Source: Patescibacteria group bacterium
GTDB taxonomy: Bacteria > Patescibacteriota > Patescibacteriia > JAHIZJ01
Assembly (NCBI GenBank): GCA_018814765.1
Contig: JAHIZJ010000050.1
Location: 1-37,024 of the forward strand
Direction of reading: 5' to 3'
DNA length: 37,024 bases
The notes beneath the pieces are model-generated. The model saw only the letters and a program-made list of their open reading frames with translations, searched no databases and had not been told where the DNA came from. The number at the start of each line of letters is the position of its first letter. Position 1 is the stretch's first letter. Of the stretch, positions 1 through 6,153 are shown one piece after another. Position numbers and translations under genes: made by a program.

Positions 1-121
1 ATTCCCGGACTTGCCTGCCCTGAATTTGATTCAGGGATCCGGGAATCCAGAAAACCAATCTTACTCATCGGAGTGGTGTGTGTTAGTATTTCTGGATTAT
101 CCGGTTAAACCGGATAATGAC
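1..121. repeat. Pair of REP-like palindromes
   Basis: Two palindromes share the same outer context. Positions 1-49 fold as an outer 9-bp stem (ATTCCCGGA with TCCGGGAAT) around an inner 7-bp stem (CCCTGAA with TTCAGGG). Positions about 93-115 form a 10-bp stem (ATTATCCGGT with ACCGGATAAT) with a 3-base loop. Read in opposite orientations, both start with CTGGATT and end near GGGAAT or ATAATGAC, so they look like inverted members of one family. The first may continue to the left of the window. A REP-associated transposase relative is present at 15331-15918, but nothing here ties it to these copies. Confidence 0.6.
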
Positions 122-124
122 TGT

Positions 125-206
125 CTAATGAACCTTCTTCTGAACCTGCGAATCTTTTCAGACTCTCAAGTTCGGAAGAGTGGAGGATGTGGCAGGAACA
201 TCCTCC
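125..206 (-). repeat. Array 3' element, copy 1
   Basis: This is the 3' region of the LOG-family gene, read on the minus strand. A perfect 9-bp hairpin (182-206, GGAGGATGT with ACATCCTCC) is followed by a second imperfect hairpin whose arms are CTTC-c-GAAC and GTTC-a-GAAG. It ends in AGAAGAAGGTTCATTA, the same end as the copies near 925, 1633 and 2522. The inner sequence has diverged while pairing is kept. No proper U-tract follows, so a simple intrinsic terminator is not clear. Confidence 0.6.
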
Positions 207-237
207 AAAAGTGAATGTGCTGTTGAATTCAGCCTGC

Positions 238-819
238 CTAATCCATAAGAGGAAGTACATGGTTGGCTGCCTGTTCGGGCGTGTCCGCCACGCAGAGCCA
301 GGAGAGAGACTTATAGCCACCGGGGCCGAGGAGGCCTTGGTCGCTGAAGAATTGGAGTCGCTCGTACCAAGCTTCACCGAGAAGCGCCACTGGCCGGGGT
401 TGAGATTTCCATAGTTTCAGGTTGTGGTTGAAGATGGTCATCAGCTCCACGAAAGTTCCTATGCCCGCGCCTGCGCCGAACACAAACCCTTGTGAAGCAG
501 TGAGTCCTGCGAGTCTGAGACAAAAGGCCGTCTCGACTGGCAGAGGTGATCCTTCCGGACCAACGCTGTGATCCACGACTTCTGTGAGATACTGGTTTGC
601 CTTCAGACCAGTATCTCTTAGAACATGACCGATGATTGTCTGGCCACCATTCTCATGAGCACCTCGCGCAGGCGCTTCCATCCCGCTTCCGCCGAAGCCA
701 CCAGTGACCGGAATGCCTCCACGAGCATTAACGATGCTCCCCAGTTTTTTCATCTGATCATATGCAGGGTCCCCGGGGGTTCCCTTACCGCTCCCAAAGA
801 AAGTAATCAACCGTTCCAT
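238..819 (-). CDS. LOG/TIGR00725-like nucleotide-binding protein
   Basis: This 193-aa protein has the Rossmann-like fold of the LOG (possible lysine decarboxylase/DprA-related) family. The N-terminus has FFGSGKGTPGD; a glycine-rich VTGGFGGSGMEAPARGA follows at about residues 38-54. The family signature PGGxGTxxE appears as GAGAGIGTFVE at 115-125, so the Pro-Gly-Gly is changed while Gly-Thr and the catalytic Glu remain. LOG proteins hydrolyse nucleoside 5'-monophosphates to base and ribose 5-phosphate; the substrate here is unknown. The start is supported by AGGAGG 6 bases upstream. It is the last gene of a minus-strand array and its GC content is higher than the core genes. The family is fairly sure, the exact reaction is not. 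Confidence 0.75.
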   Translation of the reverse strand: MERLITFFGSGKGTPGDPAYDQMKKLGSIVNARGGIPVTGGFGGSGMEAPARGAHENGGQTIIGHVLRDTGLKANQYLTEVVDHSVGPEGSPLPVETAFCLRLAGLTASQGFVFGAGAGIGTFVELMTIFNHNLKLWKSQPRPVALLGEAWYERLQFFSDQGLLGPGGYKSLSWLCVADTPEQAANHVLPLMD

Positions 820-924
820 GTGTTCCTCCTTTACTGACCACCCATCACACCGATCTATCTGTCTTCATATAGGACTATAGAAGCTTCGTTACGAAGCATC
901 CATGTTATTGCTCGTTTTAATAAA
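820..924 (-). promoter_or_regulatory. Leader of the LOG-family gene
   Basis: This short upstream region carries a near-perfect palindrome (GCTTCGT-T-ACGAAGC, near 881-897) and the AGGAGG ribosome site just before the ATG at 819. No convincing -35/-10 pair is seen, so the gene may be read from further upstream. Confidence 0.35.
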
Positions 925-1010
925 CCTTCTTCTCAGCTAACCATTATTAAATGATTTGCTAGGGAAAAGGGAGGAGCATCAGAACTATAGGGACAATTTG
1001 ATGCTCCTCG
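925..1010 (-). repeat. Array 3' element, copy 2
   Basis: This lies directly downstream of the 1036-1455 gene. An 11-bp hairpin (GAGGAGCATCA with TGATGCTCCTC, about 970-1010) is followed on the minus strand by CCCTTTTCCC and then by the conserved imperfect hairpin. The conserved outer arms are CCTTCTTCTCAGC and GCTAGGGAAAAGG (plus strand); an inner CATT/AATG stem has a 4-base loop. Array copies at 1633 and 2522 keep the same stems with different loops. Confidence 0.65.
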
Positions 1011-1035
1011 GTTGGTGTCTTGTAAGATCAGATAC

Positions 1036-1455
1036 CTAGCGCTGTGTTGCAGGAAGGTTCGACCCTTCCTGAATCGTGCCGAGAAAACTCTCGACACGCT
1101 GCTTGGCGAGCTCCTCCACTTCGTTGGAGGACGTCCACTCGGCGTAGGTGTATTTCTGACCACTTTCTGGCCAGGCCTTTAGGAACGTGTGACCGTTAAG
1201 ACGTAGAAACAGATAGGGAAGGGCATTTTTGTAATTCACACCTTGCTTCCACTGAAGCAGGCCCAGAGTGGGATGGTCTATCGTCCACCACTTTTTGCGG
1301 GATTCTCGCGCAAACCCCGTGCTCGACAGGGTAGCACACACACAGCCGAGCTCTCTGAGATCCATAGGGTTGTACGGGTCGACGAACGACCCATCTCCGG
1401 CCACCAGACCTGAGACTGTAGCCACAAACCATCCCTTACCACTTATACTTTTCAT
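1036..1455 (-). CDS. Hypothetical array protein, 139 aa
   Basis: I do not recognise this protein. It is soluble-looking and rich in Trp and aromatic residues (SRKKWWTIDHP, LLQWKQG, LKAWPESGQKYTYAEW), with no signal peptide or membrane segment. The middle stretch NALPYLFLRLNGHTFLKAWP suggests a small alpha/beta domain. The start is supported by GGAGG 5 bases before the ATG. It is the middle gene of a three-ORF minus-strand array, with a structured leader upstream and the repeated 3' hairpin downstream, which argues for a real gene despite the lack of a known family. Confidence 0.6.
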   Translation of the reverse strand: MKSISGKGWFVATVSGLVAGDGSFVDPYNPMDLRELGCVCATLSSTGFARESRKKWWTIDHPTLGLLQWKQGVNYKNALPYLFLRLNGHTFLKAWPESGQKYTYAEWTSSNEVEELAKQRVESFLGTIQEGSNLPATQR

Positions 1456-1632
1456 GACATCCTCCTGTCCAGCGCTTTCATGTGCTGGCTCTGCTATGAG
1501 CGGCTATTAGAGCCGCGAGGAATGAGGTCTCTGGAACAGCACCGCGCTGAACCTTCTCCCCATTCAATCAGCAATAATGAATAGTTGACTGAACGGGAAG
1601 AACGTTTCCTTGCTTTAAGCTTATCTTTTATT
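1456..1632 (-). promoter_or_regulatory. Structured leader of 139-aa gene
   Basis: Just upstream of the Shine-Dalgarno site are two stems: CCAGC with GCTGG (near 1469-1489) and a perfect GCGGCT with AGCCGC (near 1500-1516). They would form in the mRNA leader. No good promoter was found within it. Confidence 0.35.
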
Positions 1633-1722
1633 AATGAACCTTCTTCTCAGCTAACCATTTTTGGAATGATTTGCTGGGGAAAAGGGGAGAGAGACACGTT
1701 TGATACTAGTGCCTCTCTCCGT
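1633..1722 (-). repeat. Array 3' element, copy 3
   Basis: This sits downstream of the 179-aa gene. An 8-bp hairpin (GGAGAGAG with CTCTCTCC, about 1686-1722) is followed on the minus strand by CCCCTTTTCCCC and the conserved imperfect hairpin. That hairpin has 13-base outer arms with one mismatch (counting G-U pairs) and a CATT/AATG inner stem with a 5-base loop. It ends in AGAAGAAGGTTCATTAA. It nearly matches copy 4 near 2522. Confidence 0.65.
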
Positions 1723-1735
1723 GGAAAGAGCGTGC

Positions 1736-2275
1736 TTACTTCCGATGAGAGCGAGAACGGCGAGAACTAAGAAATCGACCGGCTTCTCCAGCTGCCTCAC
1801 GGCTATCTGCCCCTGGATGATCTTTCACCCAGTCGTAGACGCTCTGCCAAAATTTCCTCTGCAGTTCGGTCCCGTAAGACCGTCTTGAGTATGCGGTACT
1901 TTTTAGGATCCAGGTCTCTACCTCGAGAGATGGAAACCTGGTTTCCATGCGCGCGATCTCGAGCCGTCTGGCATATATCGCCTTTTCGGCGGCTGCCCTT
2001 GCGGCGTTTGAACCCCAAGAGGTATAGGGGCCCAGGAATGGATTTAGTTGAGTTTCCTCCTCAATGTAGAGGGCGATCCTCCACGCTGCGATACGAGCAT
2101 CTTTCCTTGCCTGTTCTCGGGCCATTCTGAGCATAGTCTTTGCTGTTTCCCTTGTCCCATTCCAAGCATTGAACATGAGATCCAAGGCTGAATATGCCCC
2201 GGGACCACCTGCCAACAGGATAGCCCGGAGACAGATGGACCTTGCACCAACTTCGAAACCCTTAGTTTTTTCCAT
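1736..2275 (-). CDS. Hypothetical helical array protein, 179 aa
   Basis: I do not recognise this protein. It starts MEKTKGFEVGARS, chosen because GGAGG lies 5-6 bases before this ATG; a longer reading frame exists upstream but has no ribosome site. Residues about 50-125 are rich in Ala, Arg and Glu (REQARKDARIAAWRIA, AARAAAEKAIYARRLE) and look like long amphipathic helices. The C-terminus is basic (RSRSHRK). There is no signal peptide. It is the first intact ORF of the minus-strand array that starts at the promoter near 3318-3346. A DNA- or RNA-binding role is possible from the basic tail but is speculation. Confidence 0.6.
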   Translation of the reverse strand: MEKTKGFEVGARSICLRAILLAGGPGAYSALDLMFNAWNGTRETAKTMLRMAREQARKDARIAAWRIALYIEEETQLNPFLGPYTSWGSNAARAAAEKAIYARRLEIARMETRFPSLEVETWILKSTAYSRRSYGTELQRKFWQSVYDWVKDHPGADSREAAGEAGRFLSSRRSRSHRK

Positions 2276-2415
2276 TTTTCCCTCCTTGATGTGGGATTCA
2301 CTAGCCGAGCCAATGGTGGAGCTCGGTAGGACCTGCAACATGCAGGAATTTTTTACGTCTAGTGCCACGACTGACACATCTGACGCTTATAATGTCACCA
2401 TCATTTAATGATGAC
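2276..2415 (-). promoter_or_regulatory. Structured leader of 179-aa gene
   Basis: The leader holds a perfect CCGAGC/GCTCGG stem (2305-2326), a perfect CCTGCA-aca-TGCAGG hairpin (2332-2346) and a CATCATT/AATGATG palindrome near 2395-2412. The Shine-Dalgarno sequence lies at 2281-2287, immediately after the first stem. This matches the pattern of structured leaders in front of the other array genes. Positions 2416-2521 show nothing I can name. Confidence 0.4.
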
Positions 2416-2521
2416 ACTCCTTCAATCGTCCTCTGGCTCTTTTTGATTCGACAAGAATGAAGAGAGTTTAAATTAATGACTTAATGAGAACGACTTAAGG
2501 AGATTAGGTTGTCAAAGTTCA

Positions 2522-2585
2522 TGCCTTCTTCTCAACTAACCATTTGTAGAATGATTTGCTGGGGAAAAGGGGAGAGAGACAAAGT
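2522..2585 (-). repeat. Array 3' element, copy 4, without an ORF
   Basis: This copy closely matches copy 3 (CCTTCTTCTCAACTAACCAT and GATTTGCTGGGGAAAAGGGG on the plus strand, CATT/AATG inner stem), but no minus-strand ORF precedes it. The module it closes therefore either lost its gene or makes only RNA. Confidence 0.6.
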
Positions 2586-3104
2586 TGATACAAAAGGCCC
2601 CGATCGGTAGTGGCATCGTAATCCCCCTTTATCCAAACAACATTGAGACTTGTTTCCCCACAAGCTCGCCTTCGACCAGCCCTCTCAATTACATTCGAGG
2701 GCTGTGCTCAGGCCATGGAGACTGGAAGGTATCGGCCCAAACATGGAATTGTGACCGCCATTCCTAGTCTTTAGTCTCGAGCGTAGCCGAGAGGCGACTT
2801 TGCGAGGAAACAAATTTATCACTTGTAAAGAGCACCGAGCTGGAGGTGAGCACCCTGTCACTAGTTAGTGACGGGGAAATGTCTACCTTTGAGCCGAAGC
2901 TCGATAGACCAGTATCTTTCACTGAATCCCTTGAGTCGAAACCCGAGGAAATCAGATCCGGAAACTGTACTCACACGCCCTGTACCGGAGTCCCGTATAA
3001 ACGGGACGACTGGTACAGGGCCCCTCCATATCGGTACTTTTTAATCCCTGACTATCTTGACTTGTCATTCGTAGCCTCGAACAAAGCCGAGAGGCGAAGA
3101 ATGA
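2586..3104 (-). other. ORF-less, hairpin-dense module
   Basis: No credible ORF is seen on either strand over about 500 bases, yet there are at least five stable hairpins: 2772-2798 (AGTC/GACT with TC/GA), 2854-2877 (GTCACT with AGTGAC, flanked by CCC/GGG), 2881-2909 (GTCTA/TAGAC around GAGC-cgaa-GCTC), 2977-3021 (10-bp plus 7-bp stems) and 3065-3104 (TCATTC/GAATGA plus GCCTC/GAGGC). The sequence AGCCGAGAGGCGA occurs twice (near 2786 and 3087). Either a large structured RNA or a decayed module would fit. Confidence 0.4.
2977..3021 (-). repeat. GTACCAGTC-type hairpin, copy 1
   Basis: A basal 10-bp stem GCCCTGTACC with GGTACAGGGC, an internal loop (AGTC against TCC), and an apical 7-bp stem GTCCCGT with ACGGGAC closing on a 4-base loop. 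On the minus strand its flanks GTACCAGTC and TCCGGTACAGGG are identical to a hairpin at 13913-13972, while the apical stem differs. Confidence 0.65.
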
Positions 3105-3311
3105 AAAAATGGATGACTGTTTGCTTATGTCGAACCTGAGAAGAGAGATCTCGACAGAAACAAACCATCATCCATTTGTATGTGGTTTATAAAGACAGCT
3201 GTATAATCACAACTGCTCACCCACCTATGCTAAAGCAAGGGTGGAACTCTCTCCTCATATATTCTTATGTAACGTGCTCGCGAACTTCTCCCACTTAATC
3301 CTTGAGCATAA
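3104..3311 (-). ncRNA. Candidate structured sRNA or attenuated leader
   Basis: The transcript predicted from the promoter at 3318-3346 runs about 207 nt to a run of six U. The 5' domain closes with TATGCT/AGCATA and CAAGG/CCTTG stems around an inner GTGGGA/TTCCAC stem. The 3' part is a long hairpin with the pairs AAATGGATGA/TCATCCATTT, GTTTG/CAAAC and TGTCGA/TCGACA, followed by TTTTTT, which is an intrinsic-terminator layout. It matches no riboswitch class I can recognise. A 6S-like RNA or an attenuator for the array are both possible. Confidence 0.5.
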
Positions 3312-3317
3312 CGGGAC

Positions 3318-3346
3318 AGTATAGCGCACCTTTGATATCTTGTCAA
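3318..3346 (-). promoter_or_regulatory. Sigma70-type promoter for the array
   Basis: TTGACA (3341-3346) and TATACT (3318-3323) are separated by 17 bases on the minus strand, close to consensus. It points into the candidate RNA and the ORF array. No other promoter of this quality is seen between it and position 125. Confidence 0.75.
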
Positions 3347-3585
3347 TATCTACTGGATGTATCTTGGCTAATACTAGCCTATATTAATTATTTTAATAAC
3401 TCTTTTTAATGACAAGATACTCTCTAAAACAATCAGAGAGCTTCTTAACGCCTCCACTCCTTACAAAGGAGGGGTCGGGGGGTGGTTGGTTTGTGGAACA
3501 CAATATTTCACAGATGTTCCACGTTTACTAACCTATATTTCTGTGATAAGGTGGTTTTATTAAGCCTTGAGTAACCACCATTTCA
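3347..3585. other. Intergenic hairpins before Nudix-like gene
   Basis: No gene is seen. There is a CTCTCT/AGAGAG stem near 3420, a CTCC/GGAG stem in a repeat-like C/G-rich stretch (3452-3485), a perfect GTGGAACA/TGTTCCAC stem near 3493-3523, and a perfect GGTGGTT/AACCACC stem (about 3551-3581) that ends only a few bases before the Nudix ATG and could limit its translation. Confidence 0.4.
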
Positions 3586-4020
3586 ATGATTCGAAAGAGT
3601 AAAAACTTTCATATAAAACTAGAATCATTTCTAAAAAAAGATTGTACTTTTTTAGCTCTTAAAGACGCCCAGAGTCAATACTGGGATATTCCCGGAGGAC
3701 AGATCGCATCAGAAGACATAGATCTTCCTGTCAAAGAGTGTCTTAGGCGCGAAGTTTTAGAAAAACTTGGTCTAAATTTTCGTTTCAACATTCATAAACC
3801 ATTTGAAGTCTTTAAGTTTCAGGTGGATTTAAATAACAAAAAGGCTTCCGGCGTTAATCTTTTCCTGGTTTTCTATTTATGTGACTACTTAGAGGGAGAA
3901 ATTATTCTCAATGAAGAATCGTTGAAATATGAATGGCTTGATTGTGAGAGCTATCAAGCTTATAACTTTGGCGCCTACCAGAAGGTGGTTGACCAATACG
4001 TAAAAAAGTATTTAACTTAA
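3586..4020 (+). CDS. Nudix-like hydrolase
   Basis: This 144-aa protein has the length and layout of small Nudix hydrolases, which cleave nucleoside diphosphates linked to other groups. WDIPGGQI at about residue 33 is the entry to the Nudix box, and RREVLEKLGL the end. The box is not canonical: the stretch between GG and RE is about three residues longer than usual, and the usual EE is EK. Metal binding may thus be altered. No Shine-Dalgarno site is evident, and a GGTGGTT/AACCACC hairpin precedes the ATG. It ends 18 bases before tRNA-Leu and they may share a transcript. Confidence 0.65.
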   Translation: MIRKSKNFHIKLESFLKKDCTFLALKDAQSQYWDIPGGQIASEDIDLPVKECLRREVLEKLGLNFRFNIHKPFEVFKFQVDLNNKKASGVNLFLVFYLCDYLEGEIILNEESLKYEWLDCESYQAYNFGAYQKVVDQYVKKYLT

Positions 4021-4038
4021 ATAAGCGATTTATAATGT

Positions 4039-4125
4039 GCCCGGGTGGTGGAATTGGTATACACGCGACACTTAAAATGTCGTGGCCGTAAGGCCTTGTG
4101 GGTTCGAGTCCCACCCCGGGTACCA
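4039..4125 (+). tRNA. tRNA-Leu (anticodon TAA)
   Basis: The acceptor stem is GCCCGGG with CCCGGGT (one G-U pair). The anticodon arm is CGACA-CTTAAAA-TGTCG, giving anticodon UAA. A long variable arm (GGCCGTAAGGCC) fits a class II leucine tRNA. The T arm is GTGGG-TTCGAGT-CCCAC, and the terminal CCA is encoded. All arms pair. Confidence 0.95.
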
Positions 4126-4130
4126 CAATA

Positions 4131-4160
4131 AAAACAGAAACACCAAGGCTTCTGTTTTTT
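4131..4160 (+). terminator. Terminator after tRNA-Leu
   Basis: AAAACAGAA pairs with TTCTGTTTT across a 10-base loop and the 3' arm runs into a T-tract. The A-tract on the other side may let it also serve the converging minus-strand gene ending at 4171. Confidence 0.75.
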
Positions 4161-4170
4161 GATATGTTTA

Positions 4171-5094
4171 TTAAGTTTGGTTCTCGTCTGCGTCTCCTGC
4201 CATAGCAATCGGTAAGACAGTCTGACGTGCAATTACATTGAGTAGTATTTGATTATTATAACTAAAATCTCTCTTCTGATCTTTCTCTCCCAGAAGTATT
4301 GCTCCCACAACGCGCTCCCCGACTAACAATGGTACCCCCAACATTCCGGAACATGAATAGGCTGTACGTAGTTTCTTCTGTTTTTTGTACCTTTCTCTTG
4401 TAACAACAAATTCTCGTTTTGTTCTGTAGATCTGTCCCAAGATCGGATCTTTAAACAAATCTATTTTCAAATTCTTTATTTTCTGATTATTGCCATAGCC
4501 ACGTGCTTCTAGAATAGATATAGTGCCTTCTTTTGGCTGAAAAAGCACAAAGAGAGCTTTCTTTGCTTTAATTATTTCTAAGATTGTGGACAATATCATT
4601 CCGGTCAAATTATCAAGGTCAGAATAGGTTGATGCAATCTTACCGGTTGAATAAATTGTGATTATCTTATTGTTAGCGTGATGTAAACGATTTGTCAGAT
4701 TGCTTAAAATGTTACTGTATATCTTGTTCGCAATTTGAGGATAATCATCCGCCATTTTTAAAAAGTCCTGTCCGTTGATTTCGATCAAGTCTCCGGTCTC
4801 TATCACTTCACAATCATGTGAGTGTTTTAACTGAGGAAAGGTCAGCGAGTTCTCAACAATAAAATTATCCTTATTTAAAATAGCTAAGGTCTGCACCTCT
4901 TCTTTAAAAACCCGGTAAATGTGCATTTGCCCACTCAGTACAATATAGAAAGACTTTCTAGCTTCTCCGCTTTCAAATAGCACTTCACCTTTTTTGTACT
5001 TCTTGACCGTTATAATCTTAGACAAAACCTGTAGCTCCGGCGAGCTCAGGCTTTTAAAAACCGGTATTCTCTGTAGTATTTTTGTATCAATCAT
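4171..5094 (-). CDS. cNMP-binding/GAF sensor protein
   Basis: The 307-aa protein has two sensor domains and no output domain. Residues about 8-125 are a Crp-type cyclic-nucleotide-binding beta-roll (FKSLSSPELQVLSKI, KKGEVLFESGE, FYIVLSGQMHIYRV). Residues about 160-300 form a GAF domain (NLTGMILSTILEII, ALFVLFQPKEG, GVPLLVGERVVGAILLGE). No helix-turn-helix, kinase, GGDEF or HD motif is seen, so it would have to act through a partner. It lies last in the minus-strand run that begins with folC, 37 bases after the glycosylase gene. The start ATG is weakly supported, as no clear ribosome site is seen. Confidence 0.75.
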   Translation of the reverse strand: MIDTKILQRIPVFKSLSSPELQVLSKIITVKKYKKGEVLFESGEARKSFYIVLSGQMHIYRVFKEEVQTLAILNKDNFIVENSLTFPQLKHSHDCEVIETGDLIEINGQDFLKMADDYPQIANKIYSNILSNLTNRLHHANNKIITIYSTGKIASTYSDLDNLTGMILSTILEIIKAKKALFVLFQPKEGTISILEARGYGNNQKIKNLKIDLFKDPILGQIYRTKREFVVTRERYKKQKKLRTAYSCSGMLGVPLLVGERVVGAILLGEKDQKRDFSYNNQILLNVIARQTVLPIAMAGDADENQT

Positions 5095-5131
5095 ATTGTT
5101 ATTATATCAAATAGTTACTTTTTTGACTATT

Positions 5132-5698
5132 CTAGTCGGACATTTCTTTTACTTTTTCAATTATCTTGGGAAGTCGTTTAAAATCATCAATCAGGGTTTG
5201 TCGTAAGCTGGCATGATAGAGCGCAGCAGCCGGATGATAGAGCGGTACTAAAAACTTATTCTGTCGATGGAATACCTTGCCATGCTCTTTTGATATTTTG
5301 AAATCTGAAGGTAAAAAACGATACATGGCGTGGCGTCCTAGCAGCACAATTATCTTGGGTTTTATGATTTCCAATTGTGCCTCCAGATATGAACAGCAGG
5401 TGTCTATTTCTTCTGGCAAAGGATCTCGATTATCAGGCGGTCGGCATTTAACTATATTACCGATAAAAACATCGTCACGCTTCCAGCCAATTTCGGTCAG
5501 CATCACATCCAAAAACTTTCCAGCCGCACCAACAAAAGGCTTACCCTGTTTATCCTCTTCTGCTCCCGGGCCTTCACCAATAAAAAATACATCTGCTTTT
5601 GGATTGCCATCACCGGGGACAGCCTGAATACGTCCCTTGTGCAATGGGCACTTACTGCATTTTTTAATTTCGTCATGTAGTTTTTCTAGCTCTTCCAT
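5132..5698 (-). CDS. Family 4 uracil-DNA glycosylase
   Basis: This 188-aa enzyme removes uracil from DNA as the first step of base excision repair. Four cysteines suited to a 4Fe-4S cluster are present: CSKC near residue 14, then Cys near 86 and the CC pair near 102. Motif A is GEGPGAEEDKQGKPFVG, with the Glu typical of family 4 rather than the Asp of family 1, and motif B is HPAAAL near residue 155. The length fits the family. Its start overlaps the end of ribH by 13 bases, so translation is probably coupled. The endonuclease IV gene nfo at 11388-12218 could act later in the same repair route. Confidence 0.92.
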   Translation of the reverse strand: MEELEKLHDEIKKCSKCPLHKGRIQAVPGDGNPKADVFFIGEGPGAEEDKQGKPFVGAAGKFLDVMLTEIGWKRDDVFIGNIVKCRPPDNRDPLPEEIDTCCSYLEAQLEIIKPKIIVLLGRHAMYRFLPSDFKISKEHGKVFHRQNKFLVPLYHPAAALYHASLRQTLIDDFKRLPKIIEKVKEMSD

Positions 5699-6153
5699 TG
5701 TTTTGCTAAATTAGCCATTTCAACAGCCGCCCATCCGACTTCATAGCCTTTATTGTTCTTACCCAGACTACGCGCCAAGGCTTGAGAAATATTTTTACAT
5801 GTCAGAACCCCAAACATTATCGGCTTATTCATGGTCAGACTTAGGCTGCTTATACCGCGAGCTACCTCGGCACCAATATATTGATGATGGTCCGTTTCGC
5901 CTTGTATGACTGCTCCTAAGCAAATTACCACATCAATGTCTTTTTTTCTGGCAAATTGCTGAGCCGCCCAAGGTAACTCGAAAGATCCCGGTACTTCAAC
6001 TTCTACTATCATTGATTTTTTAACTTTTGCTTCCAATAACGCCTTAAGGCAGCCCTGTTTTAGCTTTTTTGTCACTTGCGGATTGAAGCGTGAGGAAATT
6101 ACAGCAAATTTACTCTGTATGCTTTTTTTCTTTTTAAGACTGGCCTGTTTCAT
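5686..6153 (-). CDS. ribH: 6,7-dimethyl-8-ribityllumazine synthase
   Basis: RibH condenses 5-amino-6-ribitylaminouracil with 3,4-dihydroxy-2-butanone 4-phosphate to lumazine, the second-last step to riboflavin. The 155-aa length fits. Visible family motifs are SRFNPQVTKKL near the N-terminus, VPGSFELPWAAQ, CLGAVIQGETDHHQYI (with the catalytic His in the HH pair) and PIMFGVLT. The start overlaps the ribE stop in an ATGA arrangement, so the two synthases are translationally coupled. RibA/B and RibD are not in this window. Confidence 0.95.
   Translation of the reverse strand: MKQASLKKKKSIQSKFAVISSRFNPQVTKKLKQGCLKALLEAKVKKSMIVEVEVPGSFELPWAAQQFARKKDIDVVICLGAVIQGETDHHQYIGAEVARGISSLSLTMNKPIMFGVLTCKNISQALARSLGKNNKGYEVGWAAVEMANLAKQWKS

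Noticed and set aside
125-2585. Array hairpins as integron attC sites
   Set aside because: The ends lack the RYYYAAC and GTTRRRY core motifs and no integron integrase is in the window. Only the architecture is similar.
2846-3139. Plus-strand reading frame of 97 codons (GTG start)
   Set aside because: It runs through several perfect hairpins, lies antisense to the promoter and candidate RNA, has no family resemblance and starts at GTG with only a chance GGAGG nearby.
3225-3300. T-box-like GGGTGGAAC on the plus strand
   Set aside because: The following bases (TCTCTCC) do not complete the GGNACCGCG antiterminator, there is no specifier loop, and no aminoacylation or amino-acid gene follows.
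4031-4036. TATAAT just before tRNA-Leu as a promoter -10
   Set aside because: It ends only two bases before the mature tRNA, so a start would fall inside the tRNA; no -35 is present. Read-through from the Nudix-like gene is more likely.
6150-6153. Possible use of TGA as a sense codon (genetic code 25)
   Set aside because: ribE ends properly at TGA at the normal family length and in an ATGA overlap with ribH, so TGA is a stop here.
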